A stretch of 64,000 bases of DNA from Acinetobacter pittii ANC 4050 (GTDB taxonomy: Bacteria > Pseudomonadota > Gammaproteobacteria > Pseudomonadales > Moraxellaceae). The notes beneath the pieces were generated by a model that ran no database searches, had not been told where the DNA came from, and worked only from the letters and a program-made list of their open reading frames with translations. Below are positions 43,829 to 54,370 of this stretch, in pieces (position 1 is the first letter of the stretch; every line of letters begins with the position of its first letter). The position numbers were made by a program, and so were the translations under genes. Location: assembly GCF_000399685.1 (NCBI RefSeq), contig NZ_KB976987.1, positions 3,267,943 through 3,331,942 of the forward strand, written 5' to 3'.

Positions 43829-43922
43829 AAGGCGTGCGATAGTAACTAAAAAAACGAGTTCTGCCAAGATTTAAGACGAGCATTACAGAAAAAAAATAAT
43901 AGAGGTGATAAGATTGCGCTAA

Positions 43923-45824
<1,902 letters not shown>

Positions 45825-45837
45825 AAATTGATGTAAT

Positions 45838-45869
45838 AAAAAAACCAAGACATAAGTCTTGGTTTTTTT
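45838..45869. terminator. Bidirectional terminator after kup
   Basis: AACCAAGAC-ATAA-GTCTTGGTT flanked by A and T runs; also serves the convergent proline-rich protein gene. Confidence 0.9.
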
Positions 45870-45879
45870 ATGGCTCTGA

Positions 45880-46323
45880 TTATTGAGCTTGTTGCATAGG
45901 TGCATCTGCTGGTAAAGCACCATCTTTTGCCATCGGGTCTGCCGACTGACTTGGATCTGCCGGAGGCGGTGGCGTGTTCGGATCTTGTGGCGCTGAAGGC
46001 GCTTGGCTCGGTGCAGGTGGCACTGCATCAGTTGGTGCTGCTGGAGGAGCCATTTCACCGCCTGCTGGAGGTGCTGGTGGAACGTCTGCCGGAATAGGAG
46101 CACCTGTAGGCGCTGCATTTGTTGGTGCAGCAGAAACTTGCTGTACTTGTCCGCTATTGACTAAATCGCTAATAGAGCCTGGTTGGCCATTTACGGTTGT
46201 GGTTACTTTTACTTTAGACAAACTTTCTAAAGTATCTCCTGGCTGGACTGCTGGCTCAGCCAAAGCGGCCATACTACATAATCCCGTGATTACGCCAATA
46301 CCAATAATCTTTGAATGGATCAT
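45880..46323 (-). CDS. Exported proline/alanine-rich low-complexity protein
   Basis: A signal peptide (MIHSKIIGIGVITGLCSMAALA) precedes a 125-residue mature chain. The first third has a short ordered section (GDTLESLSKVKVTTTVNGQ); the rest is a proline, alanine and glutamine-rich tail without charged clusters, probably disordered and perhaps spanning the cell envelope. No family recognised. The MIHSK start is preferred because CGGAGTCC lies upstream; codons before it have no signal-peptide character. Confidence 0.68.
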   Translation of the reverse strand: MIHSKIIGIGVITGLCSMAALAEPAVQPGDTLESLSKVKVTTTVNGQPGSISDLVNSGQVQQVSAAPTNAAPTGAPIPADVPPAPPAGGEMAPPAAPTDAVPPAPSQAPSAPQDPNTPPPPADPSQSADPMAKDGALPADAPMQQAQ

Positions 46324-46554
46324 TAAGTGGACTCCGATTATATTTTTATCCAAATTTGTGGAGCTAACCATGTCATAAGCCATAAGTGCATTTCAACGAA
46401 AGATACGCAATTGGCGCAATTTAATAGCCAAAGGCTCTCAGAATATCAACAGACTGTTACGTAAAACGGAATAGAGTTACAAAAAAGATGACCATGTTTT
46501 AACCATATGAAAGATAAGAGATATACTTAAAAAAGCAGGATTGTTAAGCTGCGT

Positions 46555-47658
46555 ATGGACAGTGGTATTGATAGAAACATGGCAAGTAAAAAACGTAGTA
46601 AAGGTACAAATTCATTCTCTATAAGTCAGCATTTTGGCAAGATTATTCTTGCTTGTATTGCGGCTGGAAGTTTTGCAATTGCTTTTGGTAGTGAAAAGAT
46701 TTCGCAGTGGTTTTCGCCTTTAACGACTAACTCGACTTGTCTTAATCAGTTTTATCGTGAAGTTCCACCCGCTTTAAATAAAGAAAGCCTAAAAAAAGAC
46801 AGCTATCCGCTGTGTTTTAATGGTTTTAATGTTTTGTATTCAGGGATTTCTAAAACGCCTTTATGGTCGGCTGAGCATTTAAATGCAGAACGTTTGAGTG
46901 TCAAAATTAAGCGTGAAGATAACTTCCATGAAGAAACCCGTGTTGCTCAAAGGCATCGGGCACTGTTAAGTGATTATCGTGGTTCAGGCTATGACCGTGG
47001 GCATATGGCGCCTAATGGTGATATGCCAAATAAAGAATCACAATCTGATAGTTTCTCGCTCAGCAACATGGTGCCGCAAGCCCCTAAAAATAACCAAGAA
47101 GTCTGGCGTAAGCTCGAAGAAGCGACTCGTGCTATTGCGACCAAGCAAAAACAAGATGTGTATGTGGTGACAGGTCCTGTTTTTGAGGGCAAACGACTTA
47201 AGACCATTGGGCAGGGTGTCATTGTTCCTACCGCTGTTTATAAAGCGGTGTATATGCCAAAAACTGGCGCGATCGGGGCTTATTACGCGCCTAACAATAA
47301 TTCTCTGCAAGTGAAAGTGGTGAGTGTTTGCTACCTTGAGGAACGCTTAGGCGTTAACCTGTTCCCGCAGTTAACTGAGCAACAAAAACGTAATGTCTAT
47401 CGCTTACCTTTAACAGCAAGCCAAGTTAAGCCAAATCAAAAGCTCGACTATTTACACTGGGACGGTGAAAGCCAGTGTGAGCAGGACTTAAACCCTGATC
47501 AAATTAAAGCGCTACAAGACCAATTTAAAAAGCAAAAAACTGGCTCTTCAGAACCAATGGAAGCAAAAGTTCCAACAATTGATGAAGAAACGAGAAAAGC
47601 TATTGTGAAACAACTGGTAGAAGCGTTGGTGAACTACTTCTTGCAAATAATGAAATAA
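46555..47658 (+). CDS. Membrane-anchored DNA/RNA non-specific endonuclease (NucA type)
   Basis: A beta-beta-alpha metal endonuclease of 367 residues. The catalytic motif DRGHMAP lies at about residues 147-153 with His150 as the general base, and NMVPQAPKNNQEVWRKLEE supplies the metal-binding asparagine. A hydrophobic segment near residues 29-46 is an N-terminal membrane anchor, so the enzyme should act in the periplasm. The C-terminal ~60 residues are charged and helical. Such enzymes degrade nucleic acids for nutrition or defence against incoming DNA. The ATG start at 46555 is followed by a second possible start at 46579. Confidence 0.85.
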   Translation: MDSGIDRNMASKKRSKGTNSFSISQHFGKIILACIAAGSFAIAFGSEKISQWFSPLTTNSTCLNQFYREVPPALNKESLKKDSYPLCFNGFNVLYSGISKTPLWSAEHLNAERLSVKIKREDNFHEETRVAQRHRALLSDYRGSGYDRGHMAPNGDMPNKESQSDSFSLSNMVPQAPKNNQEVWRKLEEATRAIATKQKQDVYVVTGPVFEGKRLKTIGQGVIVPTAVYKAVYMPKTGAIGAYYAPNNNSLQVKVVSVCYLEERLGVNLFPQLTEQQKRNVYRLPLTASQVKPNQKLDYLHWDGESQCEQDLNPDQIKALQDQFKKQKTGSSEPMEAKVPTIDEETRKAIVKQLVEALVNYFLQIMK

Positions 47659-47755
47659 GTAGCTTGGTTTATTGTTATTGCAACATCGTAATTAATTAAA
47701 ATAGAATCCATAGACAGATCTGTCTATGGGTCTTATTTTAATAAGGACAATAACA

Positions 47756-48355
47756 ATGTTTGCCTCGATGTTTCTCTTTTCATTTGCAATGTCTATTACA
47801 CCCGGTCCAGTAAATACCGTCATTTTATCAACCAGTTTAAATCATGGTTTAAAAAGATCACTTCCTTATATCTCAGGTGCCACAATTGGCTTTACCTTAC
47901 TTTTAATTTTTATGGCATTTGGTCTTCAGAGTTTATTAACTCAGTTTCCTATTGTCTTAAAAATCCTTGCAGTTTGTGGAACACTATTTGTTTGTTATAT
48001 CGGCATAAAAATTATTCTTTCTGCCGCCAATATTTCAATTTCAAATGCTCCTGTAGAACAGATGATCATTCCTAATTTTAAAGATGGTTTCTTATTACAG
48101 TGGCTCAATCCCAAAGCTTGGTTGGCTTGTGTATCGGGCATTACCATGTTTACAAGCATTGAAAACCCGCAGTCATTGCCGATCTTTATCGTTATTTATT
48201 TTTTCACTTGCTATGCATGTTTGTTCTTTTGGGGATTATGTGGTGATAAATTTTCAGTGGTACTCAATCAGGGTAACCGTTTGAAATATTTTAATATCCT
48301 GATGGGAGCATTCTTAATTTTATCGGCTCTTTTAATTTTGATTGATTTTTTTTAA
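47756..48355 (+). CDS. LysE-family amino acid exporter
   Basis: A six-helix exporter of 199 residues. SITPGPVNTVILSTSLNHG near residue 12 and LLQWLNPKAWLACVSGIT near 115 match the LysE/RhtB family, which exports amino acids or derivatives by proton antiport. The start is set at MFASMF behind AAGGAC; ten upstream codons lack a ribosome binding site. The substrate is not predictable. Confidence 0.85.
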   Translation: MFASMFLFSFAMSITPGPVNTVILSTSLNHGLKRSLPYISGATIGFTLLLIFMAFGLQSLLTQFPIVLKILAVCGTLFVCYIGIKIILSAANISISNAPVEQMIIPNFKDGFLLQWLNPKAWLACVSGITMFTSIENPQSLPIFIVIYFFTCYACLFFWGLCGDKFSVVLNQGNRLKYFNILMGAFLILSALLILIDFF

Positions 48356-48400
48356 ATTGGTCGTATTACACTGTGAAGATATAACAACGAGACAACACCT

Positions 48401-48643
48401 ATGTTTAAGCCATTTGAAAAGGGTACAGAGTCTTCTTCAATTGAAGATTTAACATTAGAAAATGATGTCGATTGCGTCAGCATTTATGGCAATTTGCAAA
48501 TCACTAAAGACAAAGTCGGGCTAGAGCAGGCAAAAGCCTTACAGAGCTTTTTAAACGATGTGGTTACAGCTTTGGAAAAAGAAGAATTGCCTGAGAAAAT
48601 TGAACGTCCAGCTGAGCAAGAAATTAATAATCCGTTTTTGTAA
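48401..48643 (+). CDS. Small acidic protein (80 aa), unknown function
   Basis: A soluble, acidic protein with a mixed alpha/beta central section: VDCVSIYGNLQITKDKVGLE, then AKALQSFLNDVVTALEKEEL, and a disordered tail ending NNPFL. I think it belongs to a small conserved gammaproteobacterial family, but I cannot name it. A reasonable gap of 45 bases to the LysE gene and no terminator between suggest a shared transcript. Confidence 0.65.
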   Translation: MFKPFEKGTESSSIEDLTLENDVDCVSIYGNLQITKDKVGLEQAKALQSFLNDVVTALEKEELPEKIERPAEQEINNPFL

Positions 48644-48675
48644 TAAATATATTTTACTCAATCTGCTATCGCGAC

Positions 48676-48778
48676 GGCGGCACGGATGCCGCCTGTTTCA
48701 CTGCGTTACATGGAAGTAACGTCAGTGAAACGAATGAGTTTTGTCACTTTTGCTCACTCAAAAGTGAGGCATTACCTA
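48676..48778. repeat. Intergenic chain of three hairpins (possible REP-like element)
   Basis: Three successive stem-loops: GGCGGC-ACGGAT-GCCGCC (48676-48693), TTTCACTG-C-GTTAC-ATGGAA-GTAAC-GT-CAGTGAAA (48696-48730) and TCACTTTTG-CTCACT-CAAAAGTGA (48744-48767), then GCATTACCTA. Parts recur in inverted orientation at 9324-9415. It lies between the small acidic-protein gene and convergent aqpZ. Confidence 0.6.
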
Positions 48779-48821
48779 TACAACTACAACTTGAGTGACC
48801 GTGGTATTTGCGGTCGTGCAG

Positions 48822-49511
48822 TTAATCCTTATCCCCAGCAACTACCTTATAAATAATCGCACCAATCACAGCACCTAAAATCGGCGCTACCCAGAATAAC
48901 CACAACTGACTTAACGCAGCCGTTTCAGCAAAGAACGCAACACCTGTACTACGTGCAGGGTTCACCGAAGTGTTTGTAACTGGAATACTGATTAAGTGAA
49001 TCAGTGTTAAACCTAAACCAATCGCAATAGGAGCGAAGCCAGCAGGTGCACGGCGATCAGTTGCACCTAAAATAATGATTAAGAATAAAGCAGTAAGAAC
49101 CACTTCAATAATGAAAGCAGAACCTAAACCAAATTTATTTGGTGATAAGTCACCGAAACCATTTGAAGCAAAACCACCAACACCGCTAAAGCCTGCTTGG
49201 CCTTGAGCAATAATATAAAGAACAAATGCAGCAGCAGTCGCACCGACCACTTGCGCAACAATATAGGGAATTAAATCTTTAACATCGAAGCGGCCACCGA
49301 CCCAAAGGCCAACACTTACCGCGGGGTTAAAATGTCCACCTGAGATATGTCCTAGAGCATAAGCACCTGTGAGTACGGTTAAACCAAAGGCAAGGGCTAC
49401 ACCTGCAAAGCCAATACCAAGTTCAGGGAAAGCTGCGGCTAAAACTGCGCTACCACAACCACCAAAGACTAGCCAAAACGTACCTAAGAATTCAGCAAAA
49501 TATTTATTCAT
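48822..49511 (-). CDS. aqpZ: Aquaporin Z
   Basis: A six-helix water channel of 229 residues with both half-helix NPA motifs: [17 protein letters not shown] near residue 62 and [15 protein letters not shown] near 182. The aromatic/arginine selectivity Arg follows the second NPA (NPAR), as in AqpZ. The start [20 protein letters not shown] is the family start. Water flux and osmotic adaptation are the expected role. No operon partner. Confidence 0.95.
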   Translation of the reverse strand: MNKYFAEFLGTFWLVFGGCGSAVLAAAFPELGIGFAGVALAFGLTVLTGAYALGHISGGHFNPAVSVGLWVGGRFDVKDLIPYIVAQVVGATAAAFVLYIIAQGQAGFSGVGGFASNGFGDLSPNKFGLGSAFIIEVVLTALFLIIILGATDRRAPAGFAPIAIGLGLTLIHLISIPVTNTSVNPARSTGVAFFAETAALSQLWLFWVAPILGAVIGAIIYKVVAGDKD

Positions 49512-49643
49512 TGTGATTACTCATCTATTGATCTATTTTTTAATTAATGTGAAATGTGTCACAAAAAATTAAGCATGTGACTATATGAAATTTTTGTTTT
49601 CAGTGTTGTTTTAATCAAGAAAAGATTTGTAAGTTTTGGTTGG

Positions 49644-50648
49644 TTATTCTTTGTCTAAAAAATGATCTCGCCATTGTTGTGGTGTTTGATTAGTCCAATG
49701 TTTAAATGCTCTTTGAAAAGCACTTTGTTCTGAGTAACACAGTAAAAGGGCAATCTCTTGTAGACTCAAATGTGGGTCTTTTAAATACTCGGTTGCGAGC
49801 ATAAATCTGACTTGCTGAACACGTTCCTGAAAGGTAGTGCCTTGTTGTTGTAAGTGTCGTTGGAGCTGTCGAACTGACAGACCTAATTGAGCCGCAATAT
49901 GTTCAATTTGATATTGATTCTTTTGTAGTCCAGTCAAAATTGAGTGCTGTAAACGCTGATCAAGTTGGGTCGAATTCGGTAATTGTTCTAAAAGCGCTTG
50001 TGCTTGCTGAACTAATAACTGCTGTAGGGTGTGGTCAGCGCTGCTAAGCGGCTTATGAATTTCCGTAATTGGGATGAGTAATTCTGTACGCGGTTGGCTA
50101 AAACGAATGGGACATTGAAAGTATTGTTCATAAACCCTGATATTTTTGGGAGCGGCATTTAAGAAATGTACTTCATGTAAATGCACGTCTTCATGAGACA
50201 TAAAAAGGCGTAAGAATTGAATGACTAGTGCAATCGCAATTTCATCGGTAAGCTGGGTAGGGTGTAGCTCAGTCGCTTCCCAGCGAATAGAACCATATCT
50301 TCCTTGTAACTCAACCACTAAAGGGCTGCCATCATAAATCAGACGGTGAAAATCATGATAGCGAATTAGCGCTTCACCTAGGTTATCGCAAGAGAGTGCG
50401 AGGTAGGCAATAATCCCTAAGTGTTTAGGTTGCACATATTTTGCGATTTCTAGACCTAATCCCGGCTTTGGGTCCAATTTATAAATGACTTCTAATAGGT
50501 CACGCCAAACGACGTAGTCAAAGCGTTCCAGATTTTGAATTTGTTCTAATTGTTCTGGAATAGCTAACTGATTAGCTTCGCAATAAGCTTTTAATAGATG
50601 ACCCAGCCCTCCATATACCGAGCCTGTATAGTTTTTTAGTTGTGGCAT
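49644..50648 (-). CDS. AraC-family regulator (ArgR/OruR-like layout)
   Basis: A 334-residue protein with a large N-terminal ligand domain of the Arabinose_bd type (PKPGLGLEIAKYVQPKHLGI, LYDGSPLV-like DGSPLVVELQGRYGSIRW) and a C-terminal AraC double helix-turn-helix (IEHIAAQLGLSVRQLQRHLQ, LSLQEIALLLCYSEQSAFQR then AFKHWTNQTPQQWR). This layout is the group that includes P. aeruginosa OruR and VqsM-type regulators. The start at MPQLKNYTG is preferred because GAGGTGG lies before it. It is divergent from the hydroxylase gene, a possible target. Confidence 0.85.
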   Translation of the reverse strand: MPQLKNYTGSVYGGLGHLLKAYCEANQLAIPEQLEQIQNLERFDYVVWRDLLEVIYKLDPKPGLGLEIAKYVQPKHLGIIAYLALSCDNLGEALIRYHDFHRLIYDGSPLVVELQGRYGSIRWEATELHPTQLTDEIAIALVIQFLRLFMSHEDVHLHEVHFLNAAPKNIRVYEQYFQCPIRFSQPRTELLIPITEIHKPLSSADHTLQQLLVQQAQALLEQLPNSTQLDQRLQHSILTGLQKNQYQIEHIAAQLGLSVRQLQRHLQQQGTTFQERVQQVRFMLATEYLKDPHLSLQEIALLLCYSEQSAFQRAFKHWTNQTPQQWRDHFLDKE

Positions 50649-50756
50649 CCCAACCACCTCTTTCTTGTCGTGATTTGTCAATGAAACCATAAATTCTGGT
50701 CAATACCTAGCATAGCGAATTTTATATGCTGAATAAAAAGAAAAAGGAGTTAGGCG

Positions 50757-51395
50757 ATGTTAAAAGGGTTTATTGCAGGAATTGCGGTTGCGAATGCATT
50801 TGAATGGGTGGCACATAAATACATTTTGCATGGTGTGCACCGTGCTGGAAAGCCACGCTATAGCCCAGTGCCAAAAAGTATGGAATCTCATTGGGCACAC
50901 CATCGTGAAGTCCGTAAACAACAGTTTCATGATGATTGCTATGTAGAAGGCGTTGGCAACTGGCGAACTAAAAATGAGTTAATTTCACTGGCGGTCGTAG
51001 CAACCGTTTCAAGTGCAATTTTTTACCCGTTTTCAAAAGGTATGGCACTTGCAGCTTGGTACAGTGCTGGTAATTATTACTATATTCATCGCCGTGCACA
51101 TTTAGAGCCTGACTGGGCAAAGCGTAAAATTCCGTGGCATTACGACCATCACATGAACTCTAATCAAGACGCCAATTGGTGTGTGACCAAGCCTTGGTTT
51201 GATTATGTAATGGGAACACGGGTGGTGTCTTCAGCAGATTTAAAAGAACAAAATCCTTTGGGAGTAAGGTTGCCTACAGTACTTGCTAGACCATTGTCTC
51301 AAGCTGTAGAAAAAATCTTTCCTGCAAAATGGGTCGAGAAAAAAGAAAAACTAAAACCTCTTAGCGAAGTGAAAGAAATAGATGGTGCTGCATAA
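50757..51395 (+). CDS. Fatty-acid hydroxylase/sterol-desaturase superfamily protein
   Basis: A 212-residue di-iron membrane hydroxylase-like protein. Histidine clusters are in place for the metal centre: FEWVAHKYILHGVH near residue 15, ESHWAHHREVRKQQFH near 43, YYIHRRAHLEPDW near 107 and IPWHYDHHMNSNQD near 122. Two hydrophobic stretches (about 1-20 and 77-100) place it in the membrane. CrtZ-like carotene hydroxylases and sphingolipid or fatty acyl hydroxylases share this pattern; the substrate is not evident. Divergent from an AraC-type gene, with AAAGGAG before the ATG. Confidence 0.8.
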   Translation: MLKGFIAGIAVANAFEWVAHKYILHGVHRAGKPRYSPVPKSMESHWAHHREVRKQQFHDDCYVEGVGNWRTKNELISLAVVATVSSAIFYPFSKGMALAAWYSAGNYYYIHRRAHLEPDWAKRKIPWHYDHHMNSNQDANWCVTKPWFDYVMGTRVVSSADLKEQNPLGVRLPTVLARPLSQAVEKIFPAKWVEKKEKLKPLSEVKEIDGAA

Positions 51396-51400
51396 AAAAT

Positions 51401-51421
51401 AAAGGGGCATATTGCCCCTTT
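51401..51421. terminator. Terminator between the hydroxylase gene and hisF
   Basis: AAAGGGGCA-TAT-TGCCCCTTT; the following T run is short, so it is weak on the plus strand. Confidence 0.65.
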
Positions 51422-51435
51422 AAATATAAATAAGC

Positions 51436-52194
51436 TTACAAGCGCATTTCGATGCCTTGTTCAGCCAAATATTGCTTAGCTTCTGGAATGGTATATTGAC
51501 CAAAGTGGAAAATACTTGCTGCCAACACTGCATCGGCACCACCTTGCAAAATACCGTCTGCAAGGTGTTGTAGGTTACCTACACCGCCTGAAGCAATCGT
51601 TGGAATGGTCACGCGATCATTAATGGCACGCATTAAAGCAATGTCATAACCTGCTTTAGTACCGTCGGCGTCCATACTGGTAATCAGTAATTCACCCGCA
51701 CCGTAGTCAGCCATTTTTACAGCCCATTCAATCGCATCAATGCCGGTTGGTTTACGGCCACCATGAGTAAAGATTTCCCATTTGTTGTCGCCAGTTTTTT
51801 TGGCATCAATCGCAACTACAATACATTGTGCGCCAAAGTGTTGAGAAGCTTCTTGAACAAATTCAGGGTTAAATACGGCAGCTGAGTTAATACTCACTTT
51901 ATCTGCGCCTGCATTTAATAGCGCACGAATATCTTCAACCTTACGTACGCCACCACCCACAGTTAATGGCACAAATACAGTCTCGGCCATACGTTCAACA
52001 GTACGGTAAGTGGTATCGCGTCCATGATGTGTAGCGGTAATGTCTAAGAAAGTAATTTCGTCTGCACCTTGTTCGTTATAGCGACGTGCCACTTCAACTG
52101 GGTCGCCCGCATCACGAATATCGAGGAATTGAACGCCTTTAACTACGCGTCCGTTATCAACGTCTAGGCAAGGAATAATACGTTTAGCAAGCAT
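51436..52194 (-). CDS. hisF: Imidazole glycerol phosphate synthase subunit HisF
   Basis: The cyclase half of IGP synthase, a 252-residue (alpha/beta)8 barrel. It takes ammonia from HisH and PRFAR and makes IGP plus AICAR in histidine synthesis. The two catalytic aspartates are in [13 protein letters not shown] (Asp11) and VVAIDAKK (about Asp130); the phosphate-binding segments GGGVR and [11 protein letters not shown] are in place. The ATG at 52194 lies ten bases after GGAAAAAGCT; an in-frame TTG four codons earlier overlaps that site. The gene is alone here, far from hisH and hisB at 58-59 kb. Confidence 0.96.
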   Translation of the reverse strand: MLAKRIIPCLDVDNGRVVKGVQFLDIRDAGDPVEVARRYNEQGADEITFLDITATHHGRDTTYRTVERMAETVFVPLTVGGGVRKVEDIRALLNAGADKVSINSAAVFNPEFVQEASQHFGAQCIVVAIDAKKTGDNKWEIFTHGGRKPTGIDAIEWAVKMADYGAGELLITSMDADGTKAGYDIALMRAINDRVTIPTIASGGVGNLQHLADGILQGGADAVLAASIFHFGQYTIPEAKQYLAEQGIEMRL

Positions 52195-52306
52195 AGCTTT
52201 TTCCAAAAATAATCGCCGTTGGTGAAAGTTCCTACACAGGCGCTACACCTTCATGGAGGGAAGAGGTATTCTATCAAACTTCACAGATGTTTTTTGCAGG
52301 TTTTCC

Positions 52307-53257
52307 ATGTCGGTTTATACCCCGTTGAGTTTAGATGAAGTTCGCGCCTTTGCTGCACCTTATGGATTAGAGGTGTTGGAGCTGAACCCAATTCAGGGAG
52401 GTATTCAAAACACCAATTATTTTTTGGTTGATGTAAACCGTAAACAATATGTACTCACCGTGTTTGAAGAGTTAGATGCACAAGGGGCAGGCGAACTCAT
52501 TCCTGTTCTTGAGCAATTAGGTACTCATGATGTCCCTGTTGCTGTGCCGTTAAAACATAGCGGACAAGCAGTTCACGTGATTGCAGAAAAGCCTGCACAG
52601 ATTGCTCCACGTCTCATGGGTCACCATCCCATGCAAACCACAGTAGCTCAGGTCGCAGCAATTGCTGATGCACAAGCGAAACTGCATGTGGCTTTGCAGG
52701 ATTTTCCGCTTGAGCGTGAATATCGACGTGATCACCAATACTGGACAGGTGTTGCAGAGCAGCTTAAACCAAATATGACTCAAGATGACCAAATGTTACT
52801 TGAGCAGGTTTATCAAGCTTTTAATGCTAAAACAGCACAATACTCAAACCGACCAACAGGTTTTATTCACTCAGATTTGTTCCGTGACAATACTTTGTTT
52901 GAAGGCGAGCAACTACAAGGTATTTTAGATTTTTACGAGCTAAATCAAGACGAATTACTGTTTGATATTGCAATTACCATCAATGATTTTTGTACCGAAT
53001 ATCCAGCAGCGCATTTAAACTCTGACAAAGTAGCCGCTTACTTAGAGGCATACCAAAAAGTTCGTGCGCTGACTACCGATGAACTTGAGTGTTTAGATGT
53101 ATTCTTGGCAATGGCGGCTTGCCGTTTTTGGTCAATGCGTTTGCAAGTTGCTCAAAAAAATAAAGAAGAAGGACGTACCGGCGATGACATCTTGCAAAAA
53201 GACCCGCAAGAAATGCGAGCAATGATGCAAGATCGTTTAAGCCATGTAAAAGCATAA
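52307..53257 (+). CDS. thrB: Homoserine kinase (APH-fold, type II ThrB)
   Basis: A 316-residue kinase of the aminoglycoside phosphotransferase fold. It phosphorylates homoserine for threonine synthesis. The signature is MSVYTPLSLDEVRAFAAPYG at the start, GFIHSDLFRDNTLF near residue 190 (catalytic aspartate and metal-binding asparagine) and ILDFYELNQDELLFDIAI near 207 (metal aspartate). This ThrB type, found in Pseudomonas and relatives, is unrelated to the GHMP-type E. coli enzyme. Start at MSVYTP, behind CAGG; the 18 codons before it are unlike the family. Confidence 0.92.
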   Translation: MSVYTPLSLDEVRAFAAPYGLEVLELNPIQGGIQNTNYFLVDVNRKQYVLTVFEELDAQGAGELIPVLEQLGTHDVPVAVPLKHSGQAVHVIAEKPAQIAPRLMGHHPMQTTVAQVAAIADAQAKLHVALQDFPLEREYRRDHQYWTGVAEQLKPNMTQDDQMLLEQVYQAFNAKTAQYSNRPTGFIHSDLFRDNTLFEGEQLQGILDFYELNQDELLFDIAITINDFCTEYPAAHLNSDKVAAYLEAYQKVRALTTDELECLDVFLAMAACRFWSMRLQVAQKNKEEGRTGDDILQKDPQEMRAMMQDRLSHVKA

Positions 53258-53272
53258 AAGGGAATAATAAAG

Positions 53273-53902
53273 ATGCGAGATCAGGGGCGATTAGTCGAAT
53301 GGTTCGACGAAAAAGGTTATGGCTTTATTCAGCCAGATGATGCTGAAAAAGAACGAGTCTTTTTGCATATTAAAGATTTTGCACGCCCCGGACCTCGGCC
53401 AATTATTGGCTGTGCATTGGAATATTTGGTTATTCTCGATGAACGAGGTCGCTTTCGTGCCCAACAAGTCACTTATTTAAAAGCATCTCAAACTCGTAAA
53501 GCATCAAAGCCTGTAAAAACACAATCTTCTTTTCAAGGCAGTCCATGGTCTGCAATGCAAATGGGGATCGTGTTTTATTTTGTTTTAATGGGAATTATGA
53601 GCTTTATCCATATTTTACCCGCCTATACCTTATTGTTTGTTTTAATGATGAATGTGCTGAGTTATTGGCTATATTCACAAGACAAAGAAGCTGCACAATT
53701 GGGTAATCGCCGTGTGCCTGAGCAAACATTACACATCGTTAGCTTTTTAGGAGGTTGGCCTGCTGCATGGTGGGCACAACAAAAACTGAGACATAAAACA
53801 CAAAAACAACCCTTTCGTAAGATTTATTTTTGTACCATATTCTTTCATTTACTTTTGATTTTGTGGCTAATTTCTCCCTTAAATGTGTTGCGGGGCTCAT
53901 AA
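53273..53902 (+). CDS. Cold-shock-domain/DUF1294 membrane protein
   Basis: Residues 4-68 form a cold-shock domain (GRLVEWFDEKGYGFIQPDD, RVFLHIKDFARPG) that should bind single-stranded nucleic acid. After a basic linker, the last 110 residues form a DUF1294 membrane part with about three helices and the signature NRRVPEQTLHIVSFLGGWP then AAWWAQQKLRHKTQKQPFR. This fusion is widespread in gammaproteobacteria, with unknown function. It starts 15 bases after thrB, so the two genes are likely co-transcribed. Confidence 0.87.
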   Translation: MRDQGRLVEWFDEKGYGFIQPDDAEKERVFLHIKDFARPGPRPIIGCALEYLVILDERGRFRAQQVTYLKASQTRKASKPVKTQSSFQGSPWSAMQMGIVFYFVLMGIMSFIHILPAYTLLFVLMMNVLSYWLYSQDKEAAQLGNRRVPEQTLHIVSFLGGWPAAWWAQQKLRHKTQKQPFRKIYFCTIFFHLLLILWLISPLNVLRGS

Positions 53903-53938
53903 AAGTAAATTGTTTTATTAAACTTGAGAGGTATAAAA

Positions 53939-54334
53939 ATGAATAGTTCTATCGACCAAGATCCAAATCGTACTTTAACACTTATTTTATATGTACTTTA
54001 TATTGTCGCTATTTTTACAGGCGGCCTACTTGCGGTTATCGCTTTAATTATTAACTATGTAAAACGTTCTGATGTGCAAGGTTCAATTTTTGCGAGCCAC
54101 TTTACATGGCAAATCCGAACATTCTGGTGGTATCTGGCTTGGAATATTATTGCCTTTCTGCCGTTTATTTTCCTGTTCTTTACAGGTGAAAATACTGATC
54201 TATTTGCAGGCGTTGCCGTTTCATCGACCGTGTTCTGTGTCGGTGTAATTGGTGCTGCGTGGATCTGGATTGTATATCGTGCAATTCGCGGCTTGATTGC
54301 TTTAAATGATAATCGCCCGATGTATCAACCTTAA
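53939..54334 (+). CDS. Small membrane protein (DUF4870-like)
   Basis: A 131-residue protein with three hydrophobic segments (about 14-38, 62-82, 92-115) and the pattern GGLLAVIALIINYVKRSDVQG followed by SHFTWQIRTFWW, as seen in DUF4870 membrane proteins. Function unknown. The start at MNSSID is preferred because GAGG lies eight bases before it. It follows the cold-shock/DUF1294 gene by 36 bases and ends the thrB unit with a strong terminator. Confidence 0.75.
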   Translation: MNSSIDQDPNRTLTLILYVLYIVAIFTGGLLAVIALIINYVKRSDVQGSIFASHFTWQIRTFWWYLAWNIIAFLPFIFLFFTGENTDLFAGVAVSSTVFCVGVIGAAWIWIVYRAIRGLIALNDNRPMYQP

Positions 54335-54340
54335 TAAATA

Positions 54341-54370
54341 AAAAAAGAGAGCTTAGCGCTCTCTTTTTTT
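54341..54370. terminator. Bidirectional terminator between the thrB unit and the EamA gene
   Basis: AGAGAGC-TTAGC-GCTCTCT with six A before and seven T after. Confidence 0.88.

Noticed and set aside
43739..43830. Integration site duplication of tRNA-Ser
   Set aside because: I looked for a second copy of the tRNA 3' end elsewhere in the window and found none, so no att pair can be claimed.
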